Shown here: one piece after another, positions 16,262 to 25,822 of the stretch | Position numbering within the stretch: position 1 is the first letter of the stretch | Layout of the letters: the number at the start of each line of letters is the position of its first letter | Assembly (NCBI GenBank): GCA_038237745.1 | Contig: JBBRYJ010000002.1 | Coordinates: 209,720-273,719 of the forward strand | Direction: 5' to 3' | Source: DASQEH01 sp038237745 | Lineage (GTDB): Bacteria; Actinomycetota; Actinomycetes; Propionibacteriales; Nocardioidaceae | Length of the DNA: 64,000 bases | The notes under the pieces: model-generated | What the model saw: only the letters and a program-made list of their open reading frames with translations | The model's database searches: none | Told to the model about the DNA's origin: nothing | Made by a program: the position numbers and the translations under genes

Positions 16262-17211
16262 GGCATCACCTGCTGTCCAGTGCCGACCTGACCAGGGACG
16301 ATGCGCTGCTCGTCCTCGACACGGCCGCCGAGCTCCGCTCGCTCGCTGACCGGCCGATCAAGAAGCTGCCCACGCTGCGCGGCCGCACAGTCGTGAACCT
16401 GTTCTTCGAGGACTCGACCCGCACCCGGATCTCGTTCGAGGCCGCGGCCAAGAGACTCAGCGCGGACGTCATCAACTTCTCCGCCAAGGGGTCGAGCCTG
16501 TCCAAGGGGGAGAGCCTGAAGGACACCGCTCTGACCCTGGAAGCGATGGGAGCCGATGCGGTCGTGATCCGTCACTCGGCCTCCGGCGCGCCCCATCGCC
16601 TCGCCATGAGTGGATGGGTGCGGTCGAGTGTGGTGAACGCCGGCGATGGCACCCACGAGCATCCGACCCAGGCGCTTCTCGACGCGTTCACGATGCGGCG
16701 GCACCTGGGTGCCCTGGAGGGGCGCCGCATCACGATCGTCGGAGACGTTCTCCATAGCCGGGTGGCCCGCTCCAACGCATTGCTGCTCAGCACCCTGGGT
16801 GCGCAGGTCGTGCTGGTCGCCCCACCGACGCTTTTTCCGGTGGGAGTCTCGACGTGGCCCGTCGAGACGTCGTACGACCTCGACAGCGCGCTCGACGGAT
16901 GCGACGCGGTGATGATGCTGAGGGTGCAGCACGAGCGGATGAACGCGTCGTTCTTCCCGAGCGCCCGTGAGTACAGCCGTCGCTACGGTCTGGACGACCG
17001 CCGGTTCGCCCGGCTTCCGGAGCACGCCATCGTCATGCACCCCGGTCCGATGAATAGGGGGATGGAGATCTCCGCCAACGTCGCCGACTCAGCCCGTTCG
17101 GTCATCGTCGAGCAGGTCACCAACGGGGTAGCCGTGCGGATGGCGGTCCTGTACCTGCTGCTCAGCGGGTCCGCCGAGCCCTCTGCCACCCACGAGGAGG
17201 CGGCCTCATGA
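16258..17211 (+). CDS. pyrB: Aspartate carbamoyltransferase catalytic subunit
   Basis: Condenses carbamoyl phosphate with aspartate, the committed step of pyrimidine synthesis. In 317 aa: carbamoyl-phosphate loop STRTR at 53-57 (FFEDSTRTRISFE), mobile loop SSLSKGES, and HPGPMNRG near the C-terminus. No pyrI regulatory subunit gene is adjacent, as is usual in actinobacteria. ATGA overlaps join it to pyrR upstream and pyrC downstream. Confidence 0.96.
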   Translation: MRHHLLSSADLTRDDALLVLDTAAELRSLADRPIKKLPTLRGRTVVNLFFEDSTRTRISFEAAAKRLSADVINFSAKGSSLSKGESLKDTALTLEAMGADAVVIRHSASGAPHRLAMSGWVRSSVVNAGDGTHEHPTQALLDAFTMRRHLGALEGRRITIVGDVLHSRVARSNALLLSTLGAQVVLVAPPTLFPVGVSTWPVETSYDLDSALDGCDAVMMLRVQHERMNASFFPSAREYSRRYGLDDRRFARLPEHAIVMHPGPMNRGMEISANVADSARSVIVEQVTNGVAVRMAVLYLLLSGSAEPSATHEEAAS

Positions 17212-18488
17212 CGTCGTACCTGCTCGTAGGGGTCAGCGCCATGGGCGCCGAACCCGGAGACCTGCTCCTTCACGAGGGGCGTGTCGCCGACGTGGCCCAA
17301 GCTCCACCGGACGTGGCGAGGGTCGACGCGGAGGGGCTGGTCGCCTTGCCGGGGCTGGTCGACCTGCACACGCATCTGCGCGAGCCGGGACGTGAGGATG
17401 CCGAGACGGTCAACTCCGGCTCGCGTGCCGCCGCGAAGGGCGGTTTCACGGCTGTCCACGCGATGGCCAACACCGACCCGGTGGCCGACACCGCGGGGGT
17501 GGTCGAGCAGGTGTGGCACCTCGGCCAGGCGTCCGGCTACTGCGACGTCCGACCGGTGGGCGCCGTCACGGTCGGCCTCGGCGGGCAGCGACTCGCCGAG
17601 CTGGGCGCGATGGCCGACTCGGACGCCAAGGTGCGGGTGTTCTCCGACGACGGGGTCTGCGTGTCCGACTCGGTGCTGATGCGTCGCGCGCTGGAGTATG
17701 TCAAGGCCTTCGACGGCGTCATCGCCCAGCATGCGCAGGAGCCCCGCCTGACCGAGGACGCCCAGATGAACGAGGGCACCGTGTCGGGTCTGCTCGGGAT
17801 GCGCGGTTGGCCCGCTGCTGCGGAGGAGGCGATCATCGCCCGGGACTGCCTGCTCACCGCCCACGTCGGTTCGCGACTGCACGTGTGCCACGTGTCGACG
17901 GCAGGCTCGGTCGAGCTGCTGCGGTGGGCGAAAAGCAAGGGCTGGAACGTCACCGCCGAGGTCACTCCCCATCACCTCCTGCTCACCGACGACCTGGTGT
18001 CGACCTACGACCCCCTCTACAAGGTCAACCCTCCTCTGCGCACGAGTGACGACGTGCAGGCCGTACGCGAAGGGCTCGCCGATGGCACCATCGACTGCGT
18101 GGCGACCGACCACGCTCCTCATCCGACGGAGGACAAGGAGTGCGAGTGGGCGGCGGCGGCGATGGGGATGCTGGGCCTGGAGACGGCGTTGAGCGTCGTG
18201 CAGCACGCCATGGTCGACACCGGGCTCCTCGACTGGGCGGCCGTCGCGGACAGGATGTCGGTCCGGCCCGCTCGCATCGGCCGGGTCGCCGGGCACGGGC
18301 AGACGTTGCAGATCGGCGCACCCGGACATCTGACGCTCGTCGACCCGGCTGCCCGGCGTACGGTCGACCCCCGGGACTCGGCGTCGCTGTCGCGCAACAC
18401 GCCCTTTGCAGGGATGGTGCTGCCCGGTGCCGTCGTGGCTACGTTCCTGGCAGGTCGGGCGACAGTGCTCGACGGGACGCTCCGGTGA
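17208..18488 (+). CDS. pyrC: Dihydroorotase
   Basis: Zinc amidohydrolase cyclising carbamoyl aspartate to dihydroorotate. In 426 aa: metal motif DLHTHLREPG with H54 and H56, later metal-site His residues in IAQHAQEP and CHVSTAGS, and catalytic Asp in VATDHAPHPTEDKE. This is the class I (~430 aa) form. Its N-terminus is a little short for the family but is fixed by the ATGA overlap with pyrB. carA begins inside its stop (GTGA). Confidence 0.95.
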   Translation: MTSYLLVGVSAMGAEPGDLLLHEGRVADVAQAPPDVARVDAEGLVALPGLVDLHTHLREPGREDAETVNSGSRAAAKGGFTAVHAMANTDPVADTAGVVEQVWHLGQASGYCDVRPVGAVTVGLGGQRLAELGAMADSDAKVRVFSDDGVCVSDSVLMRRALEYVKAFDGVIAQHAQEPRLTEDAQMNEGTVSGLLGMRGWPAAAEEAIIARDCLLTAHVGSRLHVCHVSTAGSVELLRWAKSKGWNVTAEVTPHHLLLTDDLVSTYDPLYKVNPPLRTSDDVQAVREGLADGTIDCVATDHAPHPTEDKECEWAAAAMGMLGLETALSVVQHAMVDTGLLDWAAVADRMSVRPARIGRVAGHGQTLQIGAPGHLTLVDPAARRTVDPRDSASLSRNTPFAGMVLPGAVVATFLAGRATVLDGTLR

Positions 18489-19678
18489 CGCTCTCGCCGG
18501 CGGTGCTCGTGCTGGAGGACGGCCGCAGCTTCGTCGGCGAGTCGTACGGCGCTAGCGGTGAGGTGATCGGCGAGGCGGTGTTCTCGACCGGGATGACCGG
18601 CTACCAGGAGACGCTGACCGACCCGTCGTACCACCGCCAGGTCGTCGTGATGACGGCTCCCCACGTCGGCAACACCGGAGTCAACGACGAGGACGGCGAG
18701 TCCTCACGCATCTGGGTGGCGGGCTATGTCGTCCGCGACCCCGCCCGGACGGTCAGCAGCTGGCGGGCGAGCCGCAGCCTCGACGACGAGCTCGCGGACC
18801 AGGGCGTCGTCGGGATCAGCGGTATCGACACCCGGGCTCTCACCCGGCACCTGCGCGAGCGCGGAGCGATGCGGGTGGGGATCTCCTCGGAGACGGAGGT
18901 GGCGGGACTTCTGGACCGGGTACGGAGCGCTCCCGAGATGGCCGGGGCAGACCTCGCCGACGAGGTGAGCACCGCCGACCCGTACACCGTGCCGGCTGTC
19001 GGCCGGAAGCGGTTCCGCGTCGCGGCGGTCGATCTCGGGATCAAGTCGATGACACCGACGCGGCTGGCGTCTCGCGGAGTGGAGGTGGTCGTCGTCCCCG
19101 CCCGCACGACCATCGGCGACCTGCTGGACGTCGAGCCCGACGGAGTCTTCTTCTCCAACGGGCCGGGCGACCCCGCGGCCGCCGACTCCGCCGTGTCGGT
19201 CCTCCGGTCGGTCCTGGCCGAAGGCGTCCCGTGCTTCGGGATCTGCTTCGGCCACCAGGTGTTCGGGCGGGCGATCGGCATGTCGACCTACAAGCTCAAG
19301 TACGGGCACCGGGGCATCAACCAGCCGGTGGTCGACTGCTCGACCGGGAAGGTCGAGGTCACAGCGCACAACCACGGCTTCGCGGTCGGTTGGCCCACCC
19401 CCACCCCCGCCGAGGGGGCGGAAATGCCCCCTCGAGAGGGCGAGGAAGTCCCGTCGAAGGTGGCACTCGCGGCTCGCGACCGGCGGGTCGAGACCCCGTA
19501 CGGCCCGGCCGAGGTCACACACGTCTGCCTCAACGACGGCGTCGTGGAGGGGCTGCGCCTCCTCGACCGGCCGGCGTTCAGCGTCCAGTACCACCCCGAG
19601 GCTGCTGCCGGACCACACGACGCGAGCTACCTGTTCGACCGCTTCGTGGCGCTGATGGCCGACCGGGGGAGCCGCTGA
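18485..19678 (+). CDS. carA: Carbamoyl-phosphate synthase small (glutaminase) subunit
   Basis: Releases ammonia from glutamine for CarB. Start GTG 18485 overlaps the pyrC stop; the frame is open upstream but only inside pyrC. In 397 aa: N-terminal CPSase domain (ending near 160) and class I glutaminase with nucleophile C254 (GICFGHQ) and H370/E372 (YHPEA). Between NHGFAV and ETPYGPAEVTHVCLND lies a Pro/Glu-rich stretch (roughly 19390-19487) about 25 residues longer than in homologues I remember. Its DNA has G/C-run inverted repeats. TGATG couples it to carB. Confidence 0.95.
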   Translation: MTLSPAVLVLEDGRSFVGESYGASGEVIGEAVFSTGMTGYQETLTDPSYHRQVVVMTAPHVGNTGVNDEDGESSRIWVAGYVVRDPARTVSSWRASRSLDDELADQGVVGISGIDTRALTRHLRERGAMRVGISSETEVAGLLDRVRSAPEMAGADLADEVSTADPYTVPAVGRKRFRVAAVDLGIKSMTPTRLASRGVEVVVVPARTTIGDLLDVEPDGVFFSNGPGDPAAADSAVSVLRSVLAEGVPCFGICFGHQVFGRAIGMSTYKLKYGHRGINQPVVDCSTGKVEVTAHNHGFAVGWPTPTPAEGAEMPPREGEEVPSKVALAARDRRVETPYGPAEVTHVCLNDGVVEGLRLLDRPAFSVQYHPEAAAGPHDASYLFDRFVALMADRGSR

Positions 19679-22600
19679 TGGGCAGGCGCGACGACATCGG
19701 CTCGGTGCTCGTGATCGGTTCGGGCCCTATCGTGATCGGCCAGGCGTGCGAGTTCGACTACTCCGGCACCCAGGCCTGCCGGGTGCTCAGCGCCGAAGGT
19801 CTGCGCGTCATCCTGGTCAACTCCAACCCGGCCACGATCATGACCGACCCCGACATGGCCGACGCGACGTACATCGAGCCGATCACGCCCGACGACGTCG
19901 CAAAGATCATCGCCAAGGAGCGTCCGGACGCGCTCCTCGCGACGCTCGGTGGCCAGACCGCCTTGAACACGGCCGTTGCGCTCGCCCGCGACGGTGTCCT
20001 CGCGAAGTATGACGTCGAGCTCATCGGTGCCTCTGTGGAGGCGATCGAGGCGGGGGAGAACCGGCAGACCTTCAAGGCGATCGTGCAGGCGCTCGGCGGC
20101 GACGTGGCCGAGAGTCTCGTCTGCCACCGTCTCGACGAGTGCCTGGCAGCCGCCGACCACCTGGGGTACCCCGTCGTCGTACGGCCCTCGTTCACGATGG
20201 GAGGTGTGGGCTCGGGGATGGCGTACGACGCCAACGGCCTGCGGCAGATCGCGGGCGCCGGGCTGGAGGCGAGCCCGAGCACCGAGGTGCTCCTCGAACA
20301 ATCCCTGCTCGGGTGGAAGGAGTACGAGCTCGAGGTCATGCGTGACGGCCACGACAACACCGTCATCGTCTGCTCGATCGAGAACGTCGACCCGATGGGG
20401 GTGCATACCGGGGACTCGATCACAGTGGCTCCGGCGATGACCCTCACCGACCGCGAGATGCAGGTCATGCGCGACATGGCCATCGGCGTCATCCGCTCCG
20501 TGGGGGTGGAGACCGGCGGCTGCAACATCCAGTTCGCAGTCAACCCCCGAGACGGCCGGATGGTCGTCGTAGAGATGAACCCGAGGGTGTCACGGTCCAG
20601 CGCCCTCGCCTCGAAGGCGACCGGCTTCCCGATCGCCAAGATCGCTGCCAAGGTGGCGATCGGCTACTCCCTCGACGAGATCGCCAACGACATCACCCGC
20701 CAGACGCCCGCCAGCTTCGAGCCCGCCCTCGACTACGTGGCGGTGAAGGTGCCGCGCTTCGCCTTTGAGAAGTTTCCCGCCGCCGACGCCGCGCTCACGA
20801 CCGCCATGAAGAGCGTCGGCGAGGCGATGGCGATCGGGCGAAACTTCACCGAGGCGCTGCAGAAGGCCCTGCGCTCACTGGAGAAGCGCGACGCTGTCTT
20901 CTCCTGGGCAGGGGAGCCTGGGGACCGGCAGGCGCTGCTGGCGGCAGCCAGGACCCCTCACGACGGGAGGCTGCGGGTCGTGATGGACGCCGTCCGCGCC
21001 GGCGCGTCGGTCGAGGAGGTGTCGGCTGTCACCGGGATCGACGCGTGGTTCGTCGACCAGCTCCTGCTGCTCGACGAGGTGGCGCGGGACGTCGCGGCAT
21101 CGGGGCACATCACACCTGCGCTGCTGCGCCGAGCCAAGCGGCACGGCTTCTCCGACGCGCAACTGGCCGAGCTGACCGGGTTCAGCGAGGACGTGCTGCG
21201 CGGCGTGCGCTGGGCGCTCGGGGTCCGGCCGGTCTACAAGACGGTCGACACCTGTGCCGCGGAGTTCGCGGCGATGACTCCCTACCACTACTCGACGTAC
21301 GACGAGGAGGACGAGGTCGAGCCTCGCATCCGCCCGGCGGTGCTGATCCTCGGCAGTGGACCCAACCGGATCGGGCAGGGCATCGAGTTCGACTACTCCT
21401 GTGTCCACGCGTCCATGGCGCTGTCGGAGGCCGGCTACGAGACGGTGATGGTCAACTGCAACCCGGAGACCGTCTCCACGGACTACGACACCTCCGACCG
21501 TCTCTACTTCGAGCCGCTCACTCTCGAGGACGTGCTGGAGGTGGTGGCCGCCGAGACCAGGGCAGGACCGGTCGCCGGGGTCATCGTGCAGCTCGGCGGT
21601 CAGACGCCCCTGGGTCTCGCCGAGGGTCTTGCCGAGGCGGGGGTGCCCATCGTGGGGACCAGCCCCGCGGCGATCCACCTCGCGGAGGACCGCGGTGCCT
21701 TCGGTCATGTGCTGGCCAGCGCCGGGCTACCCGCTCCCAAGCACGGCACCGCTACCTCGTTCGTCGAGGCCAAAGCGATCGCCGACGAGATCGGCTTCCC
21801 CGTGCTGGTCAGACCCTCTTACGTGCTCGGCGGTCGTGGGATGGAGATCGTGTATGACGACGACTCACTCCAGGCCTACATCGAGCGTGCGACCCAGATC
21901 TCCCCGTCGCACCCCGTGCTCGTCGACCGCTTCCTCGACGACGCGATCGAAGTCGACGTCGACGCCCTGTACGACGGGATGGAGCTCTACCTCGGTGGGG
22001 TGATGGAGCACATCGAGGAGGCCGGGATCCACTCCGGCGACTCATCGTGCGTGCTGCCACCCATCACTCTCGGGCGAGAGGACATCGAGCGGATCCGGCA
22101 GTCGACGCTCGCCATCGCGGCCGGAGTCGGCGTACGCGGCCTGGTCAACATCCAGTTCGCCGTTGCCTCGGACGTCCTGTACGTCCTGGAGGCGAACCCA
22201 CGCGCCTCGCGTACCGTGCCGTTCGTCTCGAAGGCCACCGCGACCCCGTTGGCCAAGGCGGCCGCTCGGATCATGCTCGGCGAGTCCGTCGCCGACCTGC
22301 GGCGGGCCGGGGTGCTGTCTGCGCAGGGCGACGGTGCCGACCTGCCGGCGTCTGCGCCCGTCTCCGTCAAGGAGGCGGTCATGCCGTTCAACCGGTTCCG
22401 TACACCGGACGGCCGCAACGTCGACACGGTGCTCGGGCCGGAGATGCGGTCGACGGGTGAGGTGATGGGCCTCGCCTCCGACTTCGGCACCGCCTTCGCC
22501 AAGGCCCAGCTGGCCGCGTTCGGCGGCCTGCCGACCTCGGGATGTGCCTTCGTGTCCGTAGCCAACCGCGACAAGCGGGCGATGATCTTCCCCCTCAAGC

Positions 22601-23034
22601 GGCTCGCTGATCTCGGCTTCCGCATCCTCGCCACGGCCGGCACGGCGGACGTGCTGAGACGCAACGGCGTTTCGTCCGAGGTCGTACGGAAGGCCTCCGA
22701 GGGACCCGGCCCCGACGGCGAGCCGACGATCGTCGGCCGGATCCTCGGCGGCGACGTCGACCTCGTCATCAACACCCCGCACGGCACGACGTCGAACGGC
22801 TCGCCCAGGGTCGACGGGTACGAGATCCGGACGGCCTCGGTCGCGACCAGCATCCCGTGCATCACTACGGTGCAGGGGCTCGCCGCAACAGTGCAGGGCA
22901 TCGAGGCGCTGCTCGCCGGCGGGCTGGAGGTGCGGTCGCTCCAGGACTGGTCGCGCGAGCTCGTCGGTCGGCGGCCGAGCGACGAGCCAGACGTGGCGGA
23001 CGGTGCGGCCTCGGCGGCACGGGTGAGCGGATGA
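19678..23034 (+). CDS. carB: Carbamoyl-phosphate synthase large subunit
   Basis: Makes carbamoyl phosphate from bicarbonate, ammonia and two ATP; serves both the pyr and arg pathways. Start ATG 19678 (MGRRDDIGSVLVIGSGPIVI) overlaps carA by 1 nt. In 1118 aa: two ATP-grasp halves, each with a GSGP(I/N)xIGQ biotin-carboxylase-like start (residues ~14 and ~560), the phosphate-binding FEKFP segment, and a C-terminal MGS-like allosteric domain (VSVANRDKRAMIFPLKRL). ATG of pyrK overlaps its stop. Confidence 0.97.
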   Translation: MGRRDDIGSVLVIGSGPIVIGQACEFDYSGTQACRVLSAEGLRVILVNSNPATIMTDPDMADATYIEPITPDDVAKIIAKERPDALLATLGGQTALNTAVALARDGVLAKYDVELIGASVEAIEAGENRQTFKAIVQALGGDVAESLVCHRLDECLAAADHLGYPVVVRPSFTMGGVGSGMAYDANGLRQIAGAGLEASPSTEVLLEQSLLGWKEYELEVMRDGHDNTVIVCSIENVDPMGVHTGDSITVAPAMTLTDREMQVMRDMAIGVIRSVGVETGGCNIQFAVNPRDGRMVVVEMNPRVSRSSALASKATGFPIAKIAAKVAIGYSLDEIANDITRQTPASFEPALDYVAVKVPRFAFEKFPAADAALTTAMKSVGEAMAIGRNFTEALQKALRSLEKRDAVFSWAGEPGDRQALLAAARTPHDGRLRVVMDAVRAGASVEEVSAVTGIDAWFVDQLLLLDEVARDVAASGHITPALLRRAKRHGFSDAQLAELTGFSEDVLRGVRWALGVRPVYKTVDTCAAEFAAMTPYHYSTYDEEDEVEPRIRPAVLILGSGPNRIGQGIEFDYSCVHASMALSEAGYETVMVNCNPETVSTDYDTSDRLYFEPLTLEDVLEVVAAETRAGPVAGVIVQLGGQTPLGLAEGLAEAGVPIVGTSPAAIHLAEDRGAFGHVLASAGLPAPKHGTATSFVEAKAIADEIGFPVLVRPSYVLGGRGMEIVYDDDSLQAYIERATQISPSHPVLVDRFLDDAIEVDVDALYDGMELYLGGVMEHIEEAGIHSGDSSCVLPPITLGREDIERIRQSTLAIAAGVGVRGLVNIQFAVASDVLYVLEANPRASRTVPFVSKATATPLAKAAARIMLGESVADLRRAGVLSAQGDGADLPASAPVSVKEAVMPFNRFRTPDGRNVDTVLGPEMRSTGEVMGLASDFGTAFAKAQLAAFGGLPTSGCAFVSVANRDKRAMIFPLKRLADLGFRILATAGTADVLRRNGVSSEVVRKASEGPGPDGEPTIVGRILGGDVDLVINTPHGTTSNGSPRVDGYEIRTASVATSIPCITTVQGLAATVQGIEALLAGGLEVRSLQDWSRELVGRRPSDEPDVADGAASAARVSG

Positions 23035-23903
23035 ACGATGCCGGCGGACCTCTCCAGGTCGACGGGGAGGTCTTCTCCGTCAAGCGCGTCGGTGACTACG
23101 TTCATATGACGCTCGTCGCAGCCGGGATCGCCGAGCGGTGGAGGCCGGGGAACTTCGTGGCCCTGTCGGTCGGCGGCGACACCTCGGCCGCCCTGCTGCG
23201 CCGCGCATTCTCGATCTACCGCGCGCGTCCGTCCGGAATCTACGGCGGCACCGTCGAGATCGTCTTCGCCGCCGTCGGCCCGGGAACGTCCTGGCTCGCG
23301 GAGCGTCGCCCTCATGACCGGCTCAACGTCGTCGGACCACTGGGGAGGCCGTTCGCGCTGCCCAAGGAGCCGGTGGCGTGCGTGCTCGTCGGCGGCGGGT
23401 ACGGCTCCGCCCCGCTCTTCGGCCTCGCCGAGCGACTACGCGAGCGGCACTGTGGCGTGCACATGGTGCTGGGAGCGGCGACCGAATCGCGTCTCTTCGG
23501 GGCGCTCGAGGCGAAGCGCTCCGCGCAGTCCGTGACCGTCACCACCGTCGACGGGTCGGTGGGCATTCCCGGCCTGGTGACCGACCCTCTCCCGGCCCTC
23601 ATCGCCCGCAGCTCGGTGGAGGTCGTGTACGCCTGTGGCCCCATGCCGATGCTCGCGGCCGTGACGGCGGTGGCGAACGAGCATGGCGCGTGGAGCCAGA
23701 CCGCCGTCGAGGAGTCGATGGCCTGCGGCATCGGTGTCTGTATGACGTGCGTGCTTCCGGTCACCGGCGACGACGGGGTCACCCGGATGGTCCGGTCCTG
23801 TGTCGACGGTCCGGTGTTCGCCGGAGACAAGGTCAGGTGGGACGCCGTCGGCACCGTCCCCGCCGGGACGTACGGGGCGGCTGCGACGGGCGGCCCGGTG
23901 TGA
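23031..23903 (+). CDS. pyrK: Dihydroorotate dehydrogenase electron-transfer subunit
   Basis: FAD and [2Fe-2S] subunit that links class 1B dihydroorotate dehydrogenase to NAD+. The protein is 290 aa from ATG 23031 (ATGA overlap with carB). Visible: FAD-binding segment RRAFSIYR, NAD-binding VGGGYGSAPLFGLAE, YACGPMPML, and a C-terminal cysteine cluster CGIGVCMTC followed by the last Cys in RSC. Presence next to pyrD defines the 1B system instead of the quinone-linked class 2 enzyme. pyrD starts 4 nt before its end. Confidence 0.92.
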   Translation: MNDAGGPLQVDGEVFSVKRVGDYVHMTLVAAGIAERWRPGNFVALSVGGDTSAALLRRAFSIYRARPSGIYGGTVEIVFAAVGPGTSWLAERRPHDRLNVVGPLGRPFALPKEPVACVLVGGGYGSAPLFGLAERLRERHCGVHMVLGAATESRLFGALEAKRSAQSVTVTTVDGSVGIPGLVTDPLPALIARSSVEVVYACGPMPMLAAVTAVANEHGAWSQTAVEESMACGIGVCMTCVLPVTGDDGVTRMVRSCVDGPVFAGDKVRWDAVGTVPAGTYGAAATGGPV

Positions 23904-24898
23904 GCACGGCCGGAGCTCGGCGGGAGAACGGTGCTGCGGTGGCGCCCGACGAGGTCGACCTCACGACGGTCCTCGCCGACGCGCGCCTCACGAACCCGGT
24001 CATGACGGCGAGCGGCTGCGCCGCGGCCGGACAGGAGCTGCACCAGTTCTTCGACGTCGCAGAGCTCGGCGCGGTGGTGACGAAGTCGATCATGCGCGAC
24101 CCGCGCGCCGGCCGGCCGACGCCGCGCATGGTGGAGACACCCTCGGGCATGCTGAACTCGATCGGTCTGCAAGGCCCCGGCATCGACTCCTTCCTGGCCC
24201 GCGACCTGCCATGGCTGCTCCGGCATGACGCCAGGCCGATCGTGTCGATCGCCGGGTCGACTCTGGGGGAGTACGCAGAGCTGGCCCGCCGGGTAGGCAA
24301 CACGCCCGGTGTCGCAGCCGTCGAGGTCAACATCTCGTGCCCCAACGTCGAGAACCGGGGGCTGGTCTTCGCGTGCGACCCGCAGCAGGCGGCGCGGGTG
24401 CTGTCCGTCGTACGTCGCGACACCCCGCGCGGGGTGCCCGTCTTCGCCAAGCTGTCGCCCGACGTGACGAGCATCGTCGACATCGCGACGGCGGTGGTCG
24501 AGGCGGGTGCCGACGGGGTCGTCCTCGTCAACACCCTGCTGGGGCTGCACATCGACCTCGAGACCCTCCGGCCGGAGCTGGCCGGCGTCACCGGCGGGCT
24601 GTCCGGCCCGGCCGTACGACCGGTCGCCGTGCGCGCGGTGTGGCAGGTGGCGAAGGCACTGCCGACCGTGCCGGTCATCGGCGTCGGTGGGATCCGCACG
24701 GGGCGCGACGCCCTGGAGTTCATGCTGGCGGGAGCAAGTGCCGTGCAGGTCGGGACGGCGATCTTCAATGACCCGAGCGCGCCCCTCCGGGTCCTGCGGG
24801 AGCTGCGGGTCGAGCTTGCCGCGCGGGGGTTCGGCAAGGCCGTCGAGGCTGTCGGGTACTCCCATCGTCTCCCACCCGACCCCCGCCGGGAGGTCTGA
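23900..24898 (+). CDS. pyrD: Dihydroorotate dehydrogenase, class 1B catalytic subunit
   Basis: FMN-dependent oxidation of dihydroorotate to orotate in the cytosol. 332 aa from GTG 23900, overlapping pyrK by 4 nt; GTG 23939 is a shorter alternative. Class 1 features: NPVMTASGCAAAGQE, SIGLQGPG, VNISCPNVENRG carrying the active-site cysteine, FAKLSPDVTSI, and the FMN-binding IGVGGIRTGRDALEFMLAG. It lacks the long membrane-targeting N-terminus of class 2 enzymes. Confidence 0.93.
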   Translation: MSTAGARRENGAAVAPDEVDLTTVLADARLTNPVMTASGCAAAGQELHQFFDVAELGAVVTKSIMRDPRAGRPTPRMVETPSGMLNSIGLQGPGIDSFLARDLPWLLRHDARPIVSIAGSTLGEYAELARRVGNTPGVAAVEVNISCPNVENRGLVFACDPQQAARVLSVVRRDTPRGVPVFAKLSPDVTSIVDIATAVVEAGADGVVLVNTLLGLHIDLETLRPELAGVTGGLSGPAVRPVAVRAVWQVAKALPTVPVIGVGGIRTGRDALEFMLAGASAVQVGTAIFNDPSAPLRVLRELRVELAARGFGKAVEAVGYSHRLPPDPRREV

Positions 24899-24902
24899 GC
24901 AG

Positions 24903-25730
24903 GTGGAGCCGTTCGGTGCGCGTCTGCGCCAGGCGATCGAGAGGCGTGGGCGACTCTGCGTCGGCGTCGACCCTCACCCTGCCCTGCTTGCCCGCTGGGG
25001 TCTCGCCGACGACCCGGTCGGCCTCGACGCGTTCGCGTCCACGTGTGTCGAGGCCCTCGCCGACCACGTCGCCGTGCTGAAGCCGCAGTCCGCATTCTTC
25101 GAACGACACGGATCGGCGGGCATTGCGGTGCTCGAGCGGCTCATCGCGACAGCACGGGCGCGGGGCGCCCTGGTGCTGCTCGATGTGAAGAGGGCAGACA
25201 TTGGCTCCACCATGCAGGGGTATGCCGACGCTTACGTCGACCAGGAGTCAGCGCTCGCAGCGGATGCGGTCACGGTCAACCCGTTCCTCGGGTTCGAGTC
25301 GCTGCGACCGTTGCTCGACACGGCAAGACGACAGGGCGCGGGGGTGTTCGTGCTCGCGCTGACATCCAACCCCGAGGGTGGCGAGATCCAGCAGGCCCGC
25401 GCATCCGGCGGCTCGGTGGCAGCCGCCGTCCTGTTGTCAGTCGCGGCGGAGAACTCTGGCGTCACAGGCCTGGGTTCGGTCGGTGCGGTGGTCGCGGCGA
25501 ACCTCCCCGAGATCCACGAGGACCTCGCGGTGAACGGACCACTGCTCGCGCCGGGCCTCGGCGCGCAGGGAGGCACCCTCGACGACATCCGGCGCAACTT
25601 CGCCGGGGTCGCCCACCTGGTGTTGCCCGCCACGTCTCGCGACGTGCTTCGCGCCGGCCCTGACGTGACAGCGCTGCGCGAGTCGGCGCTGCGTACGATC
25701 GACGCGGTCGGGGATGTCTTCGACGGCTGA
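24903..25730 (+). CDS. pyrF: Orotidine 5'-phosphate decarboxylase (type 2)
   Basis: Final step to UMP. The protein is 275 aa from GTG 24903, 4 nt after pyrD; the longer upstream frame lies within pyrD. Catalytic Asp-Lys-Asp motif LLDVKRADIGST (K96), N-terminal CVGVDPHP, and NPFLGFESLRPL are typical of the ~280-aa mycobacterial-type family rather than the 230-aa E. coli type. Last gene of the pyr set; a 92-nt gap follows. Confidence 0.95.
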   Translation: MEPFGARLRQAIERRGRLCVGVDPHPALLARWGLADDPVGLDAFASTCVEALADHVAVLKPQSAFFERHGSAGIAVLERLIATARARGALVLLDVKRADIGSTMQGYADAYVDQESALAADAVTVNPFLGFESLRPLLDTARRQGAGVFVLALTSNPEGGEIQQARASGGSVAAAVLLSVAAENSGVTGLGSVGAVVAANLPEIHEDLAVNGPLLAPGLGAQGGTLDDIRRNFAGVAHLVLPATSRDVLRAGPDVTALRESALRTIDAVGDVFDG

Positions 25731-25822
25731 TCGGGGGTACGGCGAAGGAACACCCCGATCGCAGGCCACTAGACTGCCTCAGCAGCATCCGACCGGGGGC
25801 AGACCACTGAGGGGGGACGTCC

